Of a stretch of 64,000 nucleotides of DNA, positions 16,440-25,607 are shown one piece after another. The stretch's first letter is position 1; each line of letters begins with the position of its first letter. The notes below the pieces were generated by a model. The model saw nothing but the letters and a program-made list of their open reading frames with translations, was not told the DNA's origin and did no database searches. Where the stretch lies: NCBI RefSeq assembly GCF_013410745.1, contig NZ_JACCFY010000001.1, positions 1,922,001-1,986,000 of the forward strand, read 5' to 3'. Made by a program: the position numbers and the translations under genes. This DNA is from Nesterenkonia xinjiangensis. GTDB taxonomy: Bacteria; Actinomycetota; Actinomycetes; Actinomycetales; Micrococcaceae.

Positions 16440-17708
16440 ATGCGAGAACAAGCCTCCCCGATCCGCGCGCCGGACGTCGCCGACCATGCCTCCGACCGGG
16501 TGATCATCGCCAGGATCTGGCCCCTGCTGATCGCCGCCGTCGTCGGGCTCCTGCCCTTCACCGCGTTCTCCACGTTTCTGGTGCCGATCTCCGCCACGGC
16601 CGGAGCCCAGGAGTCGGTGGTGGGTGGGCTGCGCGGCCTCGGAGGTGTCACCGCACTGCTGACCGGCGTGATCATCGCCCCTCTGCTGGAGCGCTGGTCA
16701 CCTCGGGTGGCGGCACCCGCGGCCCTGGTGCTGCTGGCGGTCGCGAGTCTGCTGGCCGCCACCGGCAGCCTGGTGCCCCTGGTGCTGTTCTGTCTGCTGG
16801 TCGGAACGGCGACGGCTCTGCTGACCCCGGTGCTGCTCGCGGGGGCGACCCGCAGCTTCACCCGGGCGGGCGACGGCGGCCGAGCAGCCACCCTGGTCAC
16901 CGCGACCCAGACGCTGGCCGCCGTGCTGGCGGCCCCGCTGCTGGGGGCACTCGCGCTGGCCGGCGGGTGGCGCCTCCCCTTCGGCGCGGTGGCGCTGCTC
17001 GCGCTGGTGACGGCGTGCGCGCTCGCCGTCTCGTCCCGAGCCTCCTCAGTCGCCCGCGGGGGCCCGTCGGGGCAGCAGCACGCGCCTCCTCGATACCTCG
17101 AGGCTTTCCCCCTGGTGAAGGGGCGGAGGGATCTGCTGGCCGCCATCGGTGTCTCGACCATGCGCACCACCGCTTTCATGGGGCAGCTCGCCTTCCTGGC
17201 TGCCGTCTATGATCAGCGATTCGGCCTGCAGGCGGAGCTGTTCACCGTGGTGTGGACGCTTTCCGGAGCGGCCTTCTTCCTGGGCAACTACCTGGCTGGC
17301 CGGTGGGCCCGCCAGGTCGCAGGCTCGCGACGCAGGACCCTGATGCTGCTGGCCTCCGGCACTGTCGGGGGGCTGGCTGCGCTGCCTGTGGTGGTCCTCG
17401 TCCCGGGGCTTGGGGCGGCCCTGGCCGGCACGGCTGTGCTCAGCTTCAGCCACGCGGTGCTGGCCGCGGGGGTGACCACGCTGATCGCACAGCACGGGGG
17501 TGAGCTCACCTCCGTGGCGTTCAGCCTCAACGCCGCAGGTCAGAGCCTCGGGGTCTTCCTCGGTGCCGCGGTGGGCGGGCTCGGGCTGGCGCTGGCGGGA
17601 CTGCCCGGGCTTGTGATCGCCCTTTCCGCTCCGATGCTCCTGGCCCTGGGGATGCTGACGTGGATGGGGCCGGTCGGAGCATCAGCGGAGCCCGCCGAGA
17701 CCCGGTGA
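16440..17708 (+). CDS. MFS transporter in the metal-uptake operon
   Basis: A 422-residue major facilitator protein with about twelve membrane helices in two halves joined by a basic loop (GGPSGQQHAPPRYLEAFPLVKGRRD). It begins six bases after the binding-protein stop, so it belongs to the importer operon. MFS genes in this position often export the apo-chelator or drug-like analogues. No siderophore biosynthesis gene is present here, so the function is only suggested. It converges on an ArsR gene, and the spacer holds the first long palindrome. Confidence 0.85.
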   Translation: MREQASPIRAPDVADHASDRVIIARIWPLLIAAVVGLLPFTAFSTFLVPISATAGAQESVVGGLRGLGGVTALLTGVIIAPLLERWSPRVAAPAALVLLAVASLLAATGSLVPLVLFCLLVGTATALLTPVLLAGATRSFTRAGDGGRAATLVTATQTLAAVLAAPLLGALALAGGWRLPFGAVALLALVTACALAVSSRASSVARGGPSGQQHAPPRYLEAFPLVKGRRDLLAAIGVSTMRTTAFMGQLAFLAAVYDQRFGLQAELFTVVWTLSGAAFFLGNYLAGRWARQVAGSRRRTLMLLASGTVGGLAALPVVVLVPGLGAALAGTAVLSFSHAVLAAGVTTLIAQHGGELTSVAFSLNAAGQSLGVFLGAAVGGLGLALAGLPGLVIALSAPMLLALGMLTWMGPVGASAEPAETR

Positions 17709-17742
17709 GGGAGTGGCCACCCCGCGCCACCCCCGCACCTTC

Positions 17743-17819
17743 TCCATCGAGTGGTCGATTCGAAGGGATTCTCCCGGCCTCGTGCCCAGAAAATCCAGTC
17801 GAATTGACCACTCGATGGA
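17743..17819. repeat. Long intergenic palindrome, copy 1
   Basis: A 77-bp element whose 21-bp outer arms (17743-17763 and 17799-17819) match with one mismatch; the interior is also partly self-complementary. The arm core is CGAGTGGTCGATTC. Two further elements with the same core (CGAKTGGKSGATTY) lie at 41235 and 55815. The rest of spacer 17709-17866 shows nothing else. This copy separates convergent genes and could work as a bidirectional terminator, but it has no T-tract. Confidence 0.75.
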
Positions 17820-17866
17820 AGCGGGGCAGTTCTGCCCGCCTCGGAGTCGACGCCTGGGGCGGCGGC

Positions 17867-18223
17867 TCACTCGGAGTCGAGTTCCTCGAGCAGCTCGACG
17901 GCGGCTCGGGCGTACTCACCGATCCAGCGGTCGTGGATCCGTTTGATGGGCAGCGGCGCCAGCGTGAGGTGACGTTCCCGGCCGATTCGCGTGCCGATCA
18001 CCAGCCCTGCCCGCTCGAGCACCCGGAGGTGCTGGAGGACGGTGGTGCGATCCAGCTCCGGGAAATGCTCACAGAGCTGCCCGGTGCTGCAGGAGCCGGA
18101 CTTCAGGGCATCCAGCATCCTCCGGCGCGTGGAGTTGGCGAGAGCCTTGAAGACCCGATCGTCGTCGGATCCCTCGGCAGAGGAATCCGCATCCGTGGAA
18201 CCATTGACCTGCTGCGACGACAT
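17867..18223 (-). CDS. ArsR-family HTH regulator, divergent from an SRPBCC gene
   Basis: A 118-residue winged-helix protein with KALANSTRRRMLDALKSG and a recognition helix LDRTTVLQHLRVLERAGLV; the N-terminal 20 residues are acidic and disordered. It lacks an ArsR metal site. Its ATG is only 16 bp from the ATG of the divergent SRPBCC gene, with no room for a ribosome site, so its mRNA is probably leaderless. It presumably controls the shared promoter region. Confidence 0.9.
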   Translation of the reverse strand: MSSQQVNGSTDADSSAEGSDDDRVFKALANSTRRRMLDALKSGSCSTGQLCEHFPELDRTTVLQHLRVLERAGLVIGTRIGRERHLTLAPLPIKRIHDRWIGEYARAAVELLEELDSE

Positions 18224-18242
18224 GTTGTAAAAATATCACATG
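18221..18242. promoter_or_regulatory. Overlapping back-to-back leaderless promoters
   Basis: Between the two start codons lies one A/T tract. On the plus strand TAAAAA (18228-18233) ends six bases before the SRPBCC ATG. On the minus strand TATTTT (18235-18230) also ends six bases before the ArsR ATG. The whole segment is an imperfect palindrome with CATGT/ACATG ends, a likely ArsR operator. Confidence 0.5.
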
Positions 18243-18716
18243 AATACCACTGAGGAACTCACCGAACTGAGCTTCACCGTCTCCGCGTACATCGCGCGGC
18301 CCAGTGCGGAGGTGTACGACGCTGTCGCGGACCCCGCCCAGCTGTCGAGATACTTCACCACCGGCGGCGCCCGCGGGCGGCTCGAGCCTGGGGCGGAGGT
18401 GTCCTGGGACTTCGAAGACTTCCCCGGCCGCTTCCCCGTCACCGTGCTGGAGGCGGACCCACCCCGGCGCATCGTCATCGAATGGGAGAGCGAAGCCACC
18501 ACGGACAGTCGCTCGGTCACCACGACGACCTTCACCTTTGAAGCGGTCGACGGCGACACTCGCACCCTGGTGACCATCAGCGAGTCCGGCTGGAGGGTCA
18601 CCCCTGAGGGGGCGACCCAGGCCTTCGGCAACTGCGGAGGCTGGACCGGGATGCTGGCCGCTCTGAAGGCATGGACTGAGCATGGGATCAATCTGCGCGA
18701 GGGCTTCTACCAGTAG
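18240..18716 (+). CDS. SRPBCC (AHSA1-like) domain protein
   Basis: A 158-residue START-fold protein with AYIARPSAEVYDAVADPAQLSRYF at the start, EVSWDFEDFPGRFPVTV in the middle and a terminal helix GGWTGMLAALKAWTEHG. It probably binds a hydrophobic ligand, but no enzymatic residues can be assigned. It is transcribed divergently from an ArsR regulator with only 16 bp between the start codons. There is no Shine-Dalgarno sequence ahead of the ATG, which supports leaderless translation. Compare the ArsR-AHSA1-RibD operon at 9.7-11.1 kb. Confidence 0.88.
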   Translation: MNTTEELTELSFTVSAYIARPSAEVYDAVADPAQLSRYFTTGGARGRLEPGAEVSWDFEDFPGRFPVTVLEADPPRRIVIEWESEATTDSRSVTTTTFTFEAVDGDTRTLVTISESGWRVTPEGATQAFGNCGGWTGMLAALKAWTEHGINLREGFYQ

Positions 18717-18888
18717 GAGGGCCTCAGCTGGGAGCCGGGGCGGTTCTGAAGGTGCTGGCGCGTTTCGGAAGGTGCTGGGCGGCCGCTCCTGCTGGGGCCG
18801 CCGAGCCAGGCATGGGACGGAACCGGAGCATTCCCGGAGCGGGGTCGGCCGATCATCGAGTCCCAACACACCTCGATGAAAGGCCGCA

Positions 18889-20469
18889 ATGGCGATGACC
18901 GACGACTCCCTCCACTCCTCCGTCAGAGCCACCGCCCGCGAATGGGCCGGGCTCGTGCTGCTGGCGCTGCCCATGATGGCCCTGGCCACCGATCTGACGG
19001 TGCTCTTCTTCGCGTTGCCGACCATCAGCGCCGACCTGGAGCCCAGTGCCACGCAGAGCCTGTGGATCACCCACGTCTATGGGTTCCTCATCGCGGGGTT
19101 CCTGGTCACCGCCGGCCGTGTCGCGGACCGGGTCGGGCCGCGCCGGGTGCTGCTGCTGGGCTCGGCGGCGTTCGCGGGGCTGTCGGTGGTGGCCGCCTTC
19201 TCCACGAGCGCAGAGATGCTCATCGCTGCCCGCGCTGCACTCGGCATCGCGGGAGCGAGCCTGATGCCCTCGCTGTTCGCCCTGCTGCGCACCATGTTTC
19301 AGGAAGAGACCCAGCGGCGGACCGCCATCGCGATCATGTTCAGCACCTTCACCATCGGAGGGGCGGTCGGACCCCTGCTCGGCGGAGTTCTGCTGGAGTC
19401 CTTTCCGTGGGGCTCGGTGTTCCTGATCAACGTTCCTCCGATCGTCCTGCTTCTGCTGGGCGGGCTGAAGCTGCTGCCGGAGCGGACCGAGCGCAATCGC
19501 AGCCGCATCGACATGCTCAGTGTGGCCCTCTCCGTGGCGGGCATGCTGGCGATCATCTTCGGCTTCCAGGAGCTCGCCGCCCTGCAGGAGACCGGCGACG
19601 GCGTCGCCTGGCCCTACCTGCTCAGCATCGGCCTGGGTGCGGGGGTGATGACCCTGTTCGTGCTCCGGCAGCGCAGGCTCGCCGAGCCGCTCTTCGACCT
19701 GGCTCTGCTGCGCAGCCGCGGTGTCGCCGTCGCGCTGGGTGTGCTGCTGATGATGGGTGTCAGTGTCACCGGGATGTTCTACCTCTTCACCCAGCACCTG
19801 CAGTGGGTCGGAGGGCTGTCCCCGCTGCACGGCGCGTTCTGGACCTTGCCCTACATCGGACTCAACATCGTCGGGGCGATGCTGGCTCCTCGCGCCGCGC
19901 AGCGGTTCTCCGCAGGGGCGGTCACGCTCTTCGGGCTGCTGATCGCCGCCGGCGGTGCCTGCGGGCTGGCGCTGACCACCGGGCTCGGGTCGTCGGTGGC
20001 CGCCATGGCGGTCGGCATCGCCGTCGTCGGGATGGGGCAGGGGGCCGCGGGTGCGCTGATCGTGGATCTGATCATCTCCAGCGCCCCGGAGGAGAAGACC
20101 GGGTCGGCGGCGTCCGCCCAGGAGATCGGCGGAGAGCTGGGCAGTGCGCTGGGCATCGCGGCAGGCGGGGTGGTGGCTCTGCTCGCTTATCAGGTCGGCA
20201 TGGCGGATGTGGACGTCCCGGGGGCTCCGAGATCGGTGGTGGAGACCGCGCGCCACAGCGTCCATGAGGGGGTCAGTGCGGCTCAGCACCTCACCGTGGG
20301 CGGGGGTCAGCTCCTGGAGCAGGTCCGTGACGCCTTCAGCCTGGGGCAGGTGGTCTATGCAGGTCTCGGAGCCGCCGTACTGATGACATCGGCTATCCTG
20401 CTGCTGGTGTCGCGGCGCGCGAGGCGGGGGTCCGTGACGGAGGCGGCCGCTCCGAGCGACTCGCGGTGA
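18889..20469 (+). CDS. DHA2-family MFS drug exporter (14 TM)
   Basis: A 526-residue, 14-helix major facilitator protein of the QacA/EmrB/SmvA type. It shows the family motif A stretch GRVADRVGPRRVLLLG and motif C region FTIGGAVGPLLGGVLLE. A large loop between the last two helices (YQVGMADVDVPGAPR to QVRDAFSLGQVV) is typical of this group. It likely exports cationic or hydrophobic toxicants using the proton gradient. AAAGG lies six bases before the ATG at 18889. It follows the SRPBCC gene after 172 bp and may be a separate transcript. Confidence 0.9.
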   Translation: MAMTDDSLHSSVRATAREWAGLVLLALPMMALATDLTVLFFALPTISADLEPSATQSLWITHVYGFLIAGFLVTAGRVADRVGPRRVLLLGSAAFAGLSVVAAFSTSAEMLIAARAALGIAGASLMPSLFALLRTMFQEETQRRTAIAIMFSTFTIGGAVGPLLGGVLLESFPWGSVFLINVPPIVLLLLGGLKLLPERTERNRSRIDMLSVALSVAGMLAIIFGFQELAALQETGDGVAWPYLLSIGLGAGVMTLFVLRQRRLAEPLFDLALLRSRGVAVALGVLLMMGVSVTGMFYLFTQHLQWVGGLSPLHGAFWTLPYIGLNIVGAMLAPRAAQRFSAGAVTLFGLLIAAGGACGLALTTGLGSSVAAMAVGIAVVGMGQGAAGALIVDLIISSAPEEKTGSAASAQEIGGELGSALGIAAGGVVALLAYQVGMADVDVPGAPRSVVETARHSVHEGVSAAQHLTVGGGQLLEQVRDAFSLGQVVYAGLGAAVLMTSAILLLVSRRARRGSVTEAAAPSDSR

Positions 20470-20602
20470 CTTCCGGCGACGCACTGTGACTCACCGTGAT
20501 CTCCGAGGCGGTCTCACACGCGAGGATGGGGTCAGGCATGGGGACGTGGGCCGAACACCGGCTCGCGAGAAGAAGATTGCCCCGTTCGAAGAGAACCGGG
20601 CC

Positions 20603-20608
20603 TAGGAT
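20603..20608 (+). promoter_or_regulatory. Candidate -10 of the acidic-repeat operon
   Basis: TAGGAT stands about 85 bases ahead of the GTG at 20692. Between them a GCGA-loop hairpin (ACCGCT/AGCGGT, 20661-20676) sits directly before the GAGGAAGAG ribosome site, so translation could be tuned by this structure. TTGCCC at 20577 is a possible -35, but the 20-bp spacer is long. Confidence 0.3.
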
Positions 20609-20691
20609 GTGGTCGGGAGCGACGATCATTCTTCAGGGTCATCGGACCAGGGAGAGGACCACCGCTGCGAAGCGGTGAGGAAGAGACTGAC

Positions 20692-22506
20692 GTGGCAGGT
20701 GATCAGGGAACCCCGGGGCGGGCCGCCGCCGACGACGGGTCCGAGGGTGCTCTGCACCTCGTCGTGCACGTCAGGGCCGCCGTGATCCTGACGGACCAGC
20801 AGGGCGAGAGGTCCCGGCACCCGGACATGGCCGCCGCGCTGGACGCCGTCCGCAGATCCCATCAGGGTCACCTCTCGCCCATGCTCAGCGTGCAGGTGGA
20901 CCCCTCGGTCCGGGACATCGTCGACGAGGGCTGCTGGACCCTGGACTACATCGAACCCGAACGGTGCGAGGGCCGCCCTCGGCAGGCGATGGACTTCCAG
21001 ATCACCTATGACTCCTGGAGCATCCAGGCCCCCGGTGCGACCCCGCGGGACATCCCCGTGGAGCGCCTGCGAGACGAGATCGCCACAATCATCGTCTCCA
21101 GCGGGAAACCTGTGGAGGTGCTCGGTGACCTGCTGGGCATGACACCGGTCATGTTCGGTCTGGACCCCTCCGGGCACGTCGTCGCCATGCCCGAGGAGCT
21201 GGCCGTGCGGATACGTACGGCCGAACCCGTGGAACCTGAGCCGGCACCGATGCCGGCGGGGGACTCCGGAGAAACACCCGAGGGGTCCGCCGTCCCCGAG
21301 GGCCTCTCCGCCGCGGAGGTCGAGGGTGAGGGCGGCGAGGCGACCTCCAGTGAGGTCCGCACGCGCAGCGAGCGTCGGGCTCGTGAGGAACAGCAGGCCA
21401 AGAGACGGCGTCGACGGCGCGTGGCCGCCGCCGTCGTGCTGACCGGGGTGGTCGCCGTCGCCGGCTGGTTCTTCCTGATGAGGCCGGATGACGGTCAGGC
21501 AGATTCTGTGGCCACGCCCTGGCCGGAGCTGGTGGACACCGACGCCGATCTGCAGGCTGAGCATCCGATGCGGCTGTGGAGTCTCGATCCCTCAGAGGCT
21601 GACCAGCTCTCGGTCTTCTCCGCCGGGGTGCTCAGCTTCGACTCCGACGAACAGACGCTGCTCCTGCGGAACGCGTTGACCGGTGAGATCGACGTCGAGT
21701 ATGCGCTGGACTCCGAGCTTCTGTGGACCACTGAACTGCGGATCGACGGCGACGCCGCAGTCGGCGTGCGCACCCAGGAGGAGTTCGTGATCCTGGCCAT
21801 CGACGGGATCCAGCAGCGCTGGCCGATCCCGGAGGGCGCCGAGGTCACCGTCATGGGGGAGCTGCCGCTGCTCCATGATGGAGATGAGGTTCATGTCCTC
21901 GTGGCGGATTCTGAGGATCCGGTGCGTCAGGAGGTGAATCCTGAGCTGATCACCGGCGCCGCGGACGGGGAAGGGGTCATCCAGGCCCGCCCGGGAGAGC
22001 CGGAGATCGTGTTCATCCCCTTCGATGAGGACGAATCCTCTCAGCGCACGGAGCTGGCGGCTCCTGCGGAGGAGGCGGACTTCAGCAAGCATCTCGCGGT
22101 GGGCCACGGCCATGCTCTCTCCCACTGGATGATCGAGGAGGACAGCTATTACGTGGTCCACACGGTGTCCGCTGGGGAGGTGACTGCCGTTCTCGAGACC
22201 AGGACCCAACCAGCCGAGTCTCCTGCGTGGGAGATTGGTCGGGGGATGGACCTGGCGATCATCGAGAATTATGCTGTGTCATTGACGACCGGTGAGCTGG
22301 TGGCTGCTTGGGAGAACGGGGAGTTCGCCGCCGCGCTGGGGCCTGCGGCAATCATGGAGACCGACGGCCACCGTCAGATCGTGCTTGATCAGCACGTCTA
22401 TTCGGAATCAGACAGAGTGATAGGGGTGTCCCCGCGGGGGACGTTGTGGGTGCGCCAGCCGGACGGATCGGTGGTTGCTCTCTCCCGGGATCGAGGGGAT
22501 GCATGA
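20692..22506 (+). CDS. Single-pass membrane protein with extracytoplasmic propeller-like domain
   Basis: A 604-residue protein I cannot assign to a named family. Residues 1-175 form a folded, soluble cytoplasmic domain. Residues ~178-235 are acidic and then strongly basic (ending QAKRRRRRR). A single transmembrane helix follows (VAAAVVLTGVVAVAGWFFLM, about 244-263). The outer ~340 residues consist of short strand-rich repeats (LWSLDPSEADQLSVF, LLLRNALTGEIDVEYAL, LRIDGDAAVGVRTQEEFVI) that look like a PQQ/WD-type beta-propeller. GAGGAAGAG precedes the GTG start. Its stop overlaps the start of the acidic-repeat gene (ATGA), so the two products are probably made together. Confidence 0.75.
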   Translation: MAGDQGTPGRAAADDGSEGALHLVVHVRAAVILTDQQGERSRHPDMAAALDAVRRSHQGHLSPMLSVQVDPSVRDIVDEGCWTLDYIEPERCEGRPRQAMDFQITYDSWSIQAPGATPRDIPVERLRDEIATIIVSSGKPVEVLGDLLGMTPVMFGLDPSGHVVAMPEELAVRIRTAEPVEPEPAPMPAGDSGETPEGSAVPEGLSAAEVEGEGGEATSSEVRTRSERRAREEQQAKRRRRRRVAAAVVLTGVVAVAGWFFLMRPDDGQADSVATPWPELVDTDADLQAEHPMRLWSLDPSEADQLSVFSAGVLSFDSDEQTLLLRNALTGEIDVEYALDSELLWTTELRIDGDAAVGVRTQEEFVILAIDGIQQRWPIPEGAEVTVMGELPLLHDGDEVHVLVADSEDPVRQEVNPELITGAADGEGVIQARPGEPEIVFIPFDEDESSQRTELAAPAEEADFSKHLAVGHGHALSHWMIEEDSYYVVHTVSAGEVTAVLETRTQPAESPAWEIGRGMDLAIIENYAVSLTTGELVAAWENGEFAAALGPAAIMETDGHRQIVLDQHVYSESDRVIGVSPRGTLWVRQPDGSVVALSRDRGDA

Positions 22507-25500
22507 TGGTGCCAGTGAATCGTCCTTCAGGCATGCGTGCTGGCCTGGCCGCGGCAGTCGTGGTCGGCCTGGGGGCACCGTTGTCGACGATGCCTGCCCA
22601 CGCGGACGTGGAGGAGCAGGTCTCGGAGATCCCCGCCGAGGTTGGGGTGGCGGAGGCCGGCGACGACGCGGAGCAGCAGGACCTGAGTACTCTCGACGAG
22701 CCGGGTGACGACGAGCCGGGTGACGACGAGCCGGGTGACGACGAGCCGGGTGACGACGAGCCGGGTGACGACGAGCCGGGTGACGACGAGCCGGGTGACG
22801 ACGAGCCGGGTGACGACGAGCCGGGTGACGACGAGCCGGGTGACGACGAGCCGGGTGACGACGAGCCGGGTGACGACGAGCCGGGTGACGACGAGCCGGG
22901 TGACGACGAGCCGGGTGACGACGAGCCGGGTGACGACGAGCCGGGTGACGACGAGCCGGGTGACGACGAGCCGGGTGACGACGAGCCGGGTGACGACGAG
23001 CCGGGTGACGACGAGCCGGGTGACGACGAGCCGGGTGACGACGAGCCGGGTGACGACGAGCCGGGTGACGACGAGCCGGGTGACGACGAGCCGGGTGACG
23101 ACGAGCCGGGTGACGACGAGCCGGGTGACGACGAGCCGGGTGACGACGAGCCGGGTGACGACGAGCCGGGTGACGACGAGCCGGGTGACGACGAGCCGGG
23201 TGACGACGAGCCGGGTGACGACGAGCCGGGTGACGACGAGCCGGGTGACGACGAGCCGGGTGACGACGAGCCGGTGACGACGAGCCGGGTGACGACGAGC
23301 CGGGTGACGACGAGGCTCTGACGACGAGGGCTCTGACGACGAGGGCTCTGACGACGAGGGCTCTGACGACGAGGGCTCTGACGACGAGGGCTCTGACGAC
23401 GAGGGCTCTGACGACGAGGGCTCTGACGACGAGGGCTCTGACGACGAGGGCTCTGACGACGAGGGCTCTGACGACGAGGGCTCTGACGACGAGGGCTCTG
23501 ACGACGAGGGCTCTGACGACGAGGGCTCTGACGACGAGGGCTCTGACGACGAGGGCTCTGACGACGAGGGCTCTGACGACGAGGGCTCTGACGACGAGGG
23601 CTCTGACGACGAGGGCTCGACGACGGGGACTCTGGCGACGACGGGGACTCTGGCGACGACGGGGACTCTGGCGACGACGGGGACTCTGGCGACGACGGGG
23701 ACTCTGGCGACGACGGGGACTCTGGCGACGACGAGGACTCTGGCGACGACGAGGACTCTGGCGACGACGAGGACTCTGGCGACGACGAGGACTCTGGCGA
23801 CGACGAGGACTCTGGCGACGACGAGGACTCTGACGACGACGAGGACTCTGACGACGACGAGGACTCTGACGACGACGAGGACTCTGACGACGACGAGGAC
23901 TCTGACGACGACGAGGACTCTGACGACGACGAGGGCTCTGACGACGAGGGCTCTGACGACGACGAGGGCTCTGACGACGAGGACTCTGACGACGACGAGG
24001 GCTCTGACGACGAGGACTCTGACGACGACGAGGGCTCTGACGACGAGGGCTCTGACGACGAGGGCTCTGACGACGAGGGCTCTGACGACGAGGGCTCTGA
24101 CGACGAGGGCTCTGACGACGAGGGCTCTGACGACGACGAGGACTCTGACGACGACGAGGACTCTGACGACGACGAGGACTCTGACGACGACGAGGACTCT
24201 GACGACGACGAGGACTCTGACGACGACGAGGACTCTGACGACGACGAGGACTCTGACGACGACGAGGACTCTGACGACGACGAGGACTCTGACGACGACG
24301 AGGACTCTGACGACGACGAGGACTCTGACGACGACGAGGACTCTGACGACGACGAGGACTCTGACGACGACGAGGACTCTGACGACGACGAGGACTCTGA
24401 CGACGACGAGGACTCTGACGACGACGAGGACTCTGACGACGACGAGGACTCTGACGACGACGAGGACTCTGACGACGACGAGGACTCTGACGACGACGAG
24501 GACTCTGACGACGACGAGGACTCTGACGACGACGAGGACTCCGACGACGACGAGGACTCCGAGTCCGCTGACCGACCTGAACGGCCGCAGCGTCCGGCTC
24601 AGCCAACCCAGCCTTCACCGCCTGAACAGCGTCCTGCTCAGCCTGCTCAGCCGGAGCAGCGTCCTACTCAGCCCTCCCAGCCGGAGCAGCGTCCGGACCA
24701 ATCCCGCCAGGGTGAGCGCACTCAATCCACAGGTCAGTCCTCCCAGCGTGACCGGTCGAGCCAGTCTGAACAGCGTGACCGGTCGAGCCAGTCTGAACAG
24801 CGTGACCGGTCGAGCCAGTCTGAGCAGCGTGAGCGCTCCTCGCGGCCCGCTGAGCAGGAGCAGCGTTCGGACCAGGACCGATCGGAGCAGCGTGACCGGT
24901 CAGAGCAGCGGGAAGCCTCAGACCGCCCTGAGCGGGGAGAGAGTTCCGCTCCGGACGTCCGGTCTGAGGAACGGCTCCGTCCCGATCCCGACGACCGGCA
25001 GGAGCAGCCGCGCGATCAGGAATCGTCGTCTCAGCCCACTGATTCGTCCGAGGAGCGCACCGAGACTCGGGAGAGCAGCCCTGAGCCGACCCCGTCGGAC
25101 CGACCGGTGGAGAGTGGCCGCAGCGAGAGCGCCCCGCGCGCTGATGCTCCGCGCGGCGCCGGAGGCGGCGAGAGTCAGGAGTCGACGTCGCCCTCCGGAC
25201 AGGACGGCGAACTGCCGGTTGCACGCGGAGACGAGCCGGTGACGTTCGACCCCGGTCCCGAGCCCCGCCACAGTGGAACGGACAGTCCTCTGGACCGTCG
25301 TTCGCCCAATGTGGCCCTTGAGGATCGATTCGACAGGCCTGCCTCTGAAGGCTCCGAGCTCCCCCGTGCCCTGTCGGATGCCCTGGAGCCTGGTGATGGT
25401 GGTGAGGCCACCCCTGGAGCCGGTGTCGAGACCGCCGCCGACTCCGCGCATGACGCTTCGGGGAGCCCTGCGGCAGAGGAGCCGGTCGCCATGGAGCGCA

Positions 25501-25607
25501 GCTCCGGAGTGCCCAACGGCGCCTGGTACACGGCAGGGCTGTTCCTGCTCGGTGCCTTGGGGTGGATCCTCTACTTCTTCGGGTGGCGTCCAGGCCGCAA
25601 TAGCTGA
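22503..25607 (+). pseudogene. Giant acidic-repeat surface protein, frame broken by three 1-base lesions
   Basis: The ATG at 22503 overlaps the previous stop. The predicted product has a signal peptide (cleavage after MPAHA, residue ~34), a short folded start, and then about 620 residues of Asp/Glu-rich tandem repeats. These run as DEPGD, then DDEGS, GDDGDS, GDDEDS and DDDEDS. A Gln/Pro/Arg/Ser-rich region (PEQRPAQ, QRDRSSQSE) and a C-terminal membrane anchor (WYTAGLFLLGALGWILYFFGW) with a short basic tail follow. No LPXTG is present. Single bases are missing at about 23273, 23314 and 23618. Reading as given stops at 23321, but the three losses sum to one codon and the last ~660 codons return to the original frame. 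Restored length is ~1035 residues. Sequencing or assembly error and true frame variation are both possible. Confidence 0.7.
22695..24559 (+). repeat. Acidic tandem-repeat array (15- and 18-bp units)
   Basis: Segment 22695-23308 has 41 copies of the 15-bp unit GACGAGCCGGGTGAC, 38 perfect ones followed by one missing a G and two perfect. Segment 23309 to ~23617 has about 20 copies of a GACGAGGGCTCTGAC-type unit. The rest (to 24559) consists of 18-bp units coding GDDGDS, GDDEDS and DDDEDS, with a patch of mixed 15/18-bp units at about 23930-24130. The DNA is almost invariant within each block, a sign of recent expansion. The unit lengths keep all six frames open, which creates spurious Arg-rich frames on the other strand. 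Confidence 0.95.

Noticed and set aside
18853-20484. A 543-residue reverse-strand frame
   Set aside because: It is antisense to the DHA2 transporter and rich in Gln, His and Arg, as expected for a shadow of a hydrophobic protein gene.
22695-24559. Tandem array considered as a CRISPR
   Set aside because: Units are 15-18 bp, directly adjacent and without spacers; no cas genes are present.
22408-24618. A 736-residue reverse-strand frame rich in RRRQSP and ARRHP repeats
   Set aside because: It is the mirror of the 15/18-bp acidic repeats, whose length multiple of three keeps all frames open. It has no ribosome site and no plausible protein character.
20692-25607. Type VII secretion or pilus-related locus
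   Set aside because: No EccC-type ATPase, WXG100 protein, mycosin, sortase or pilin motif is present.
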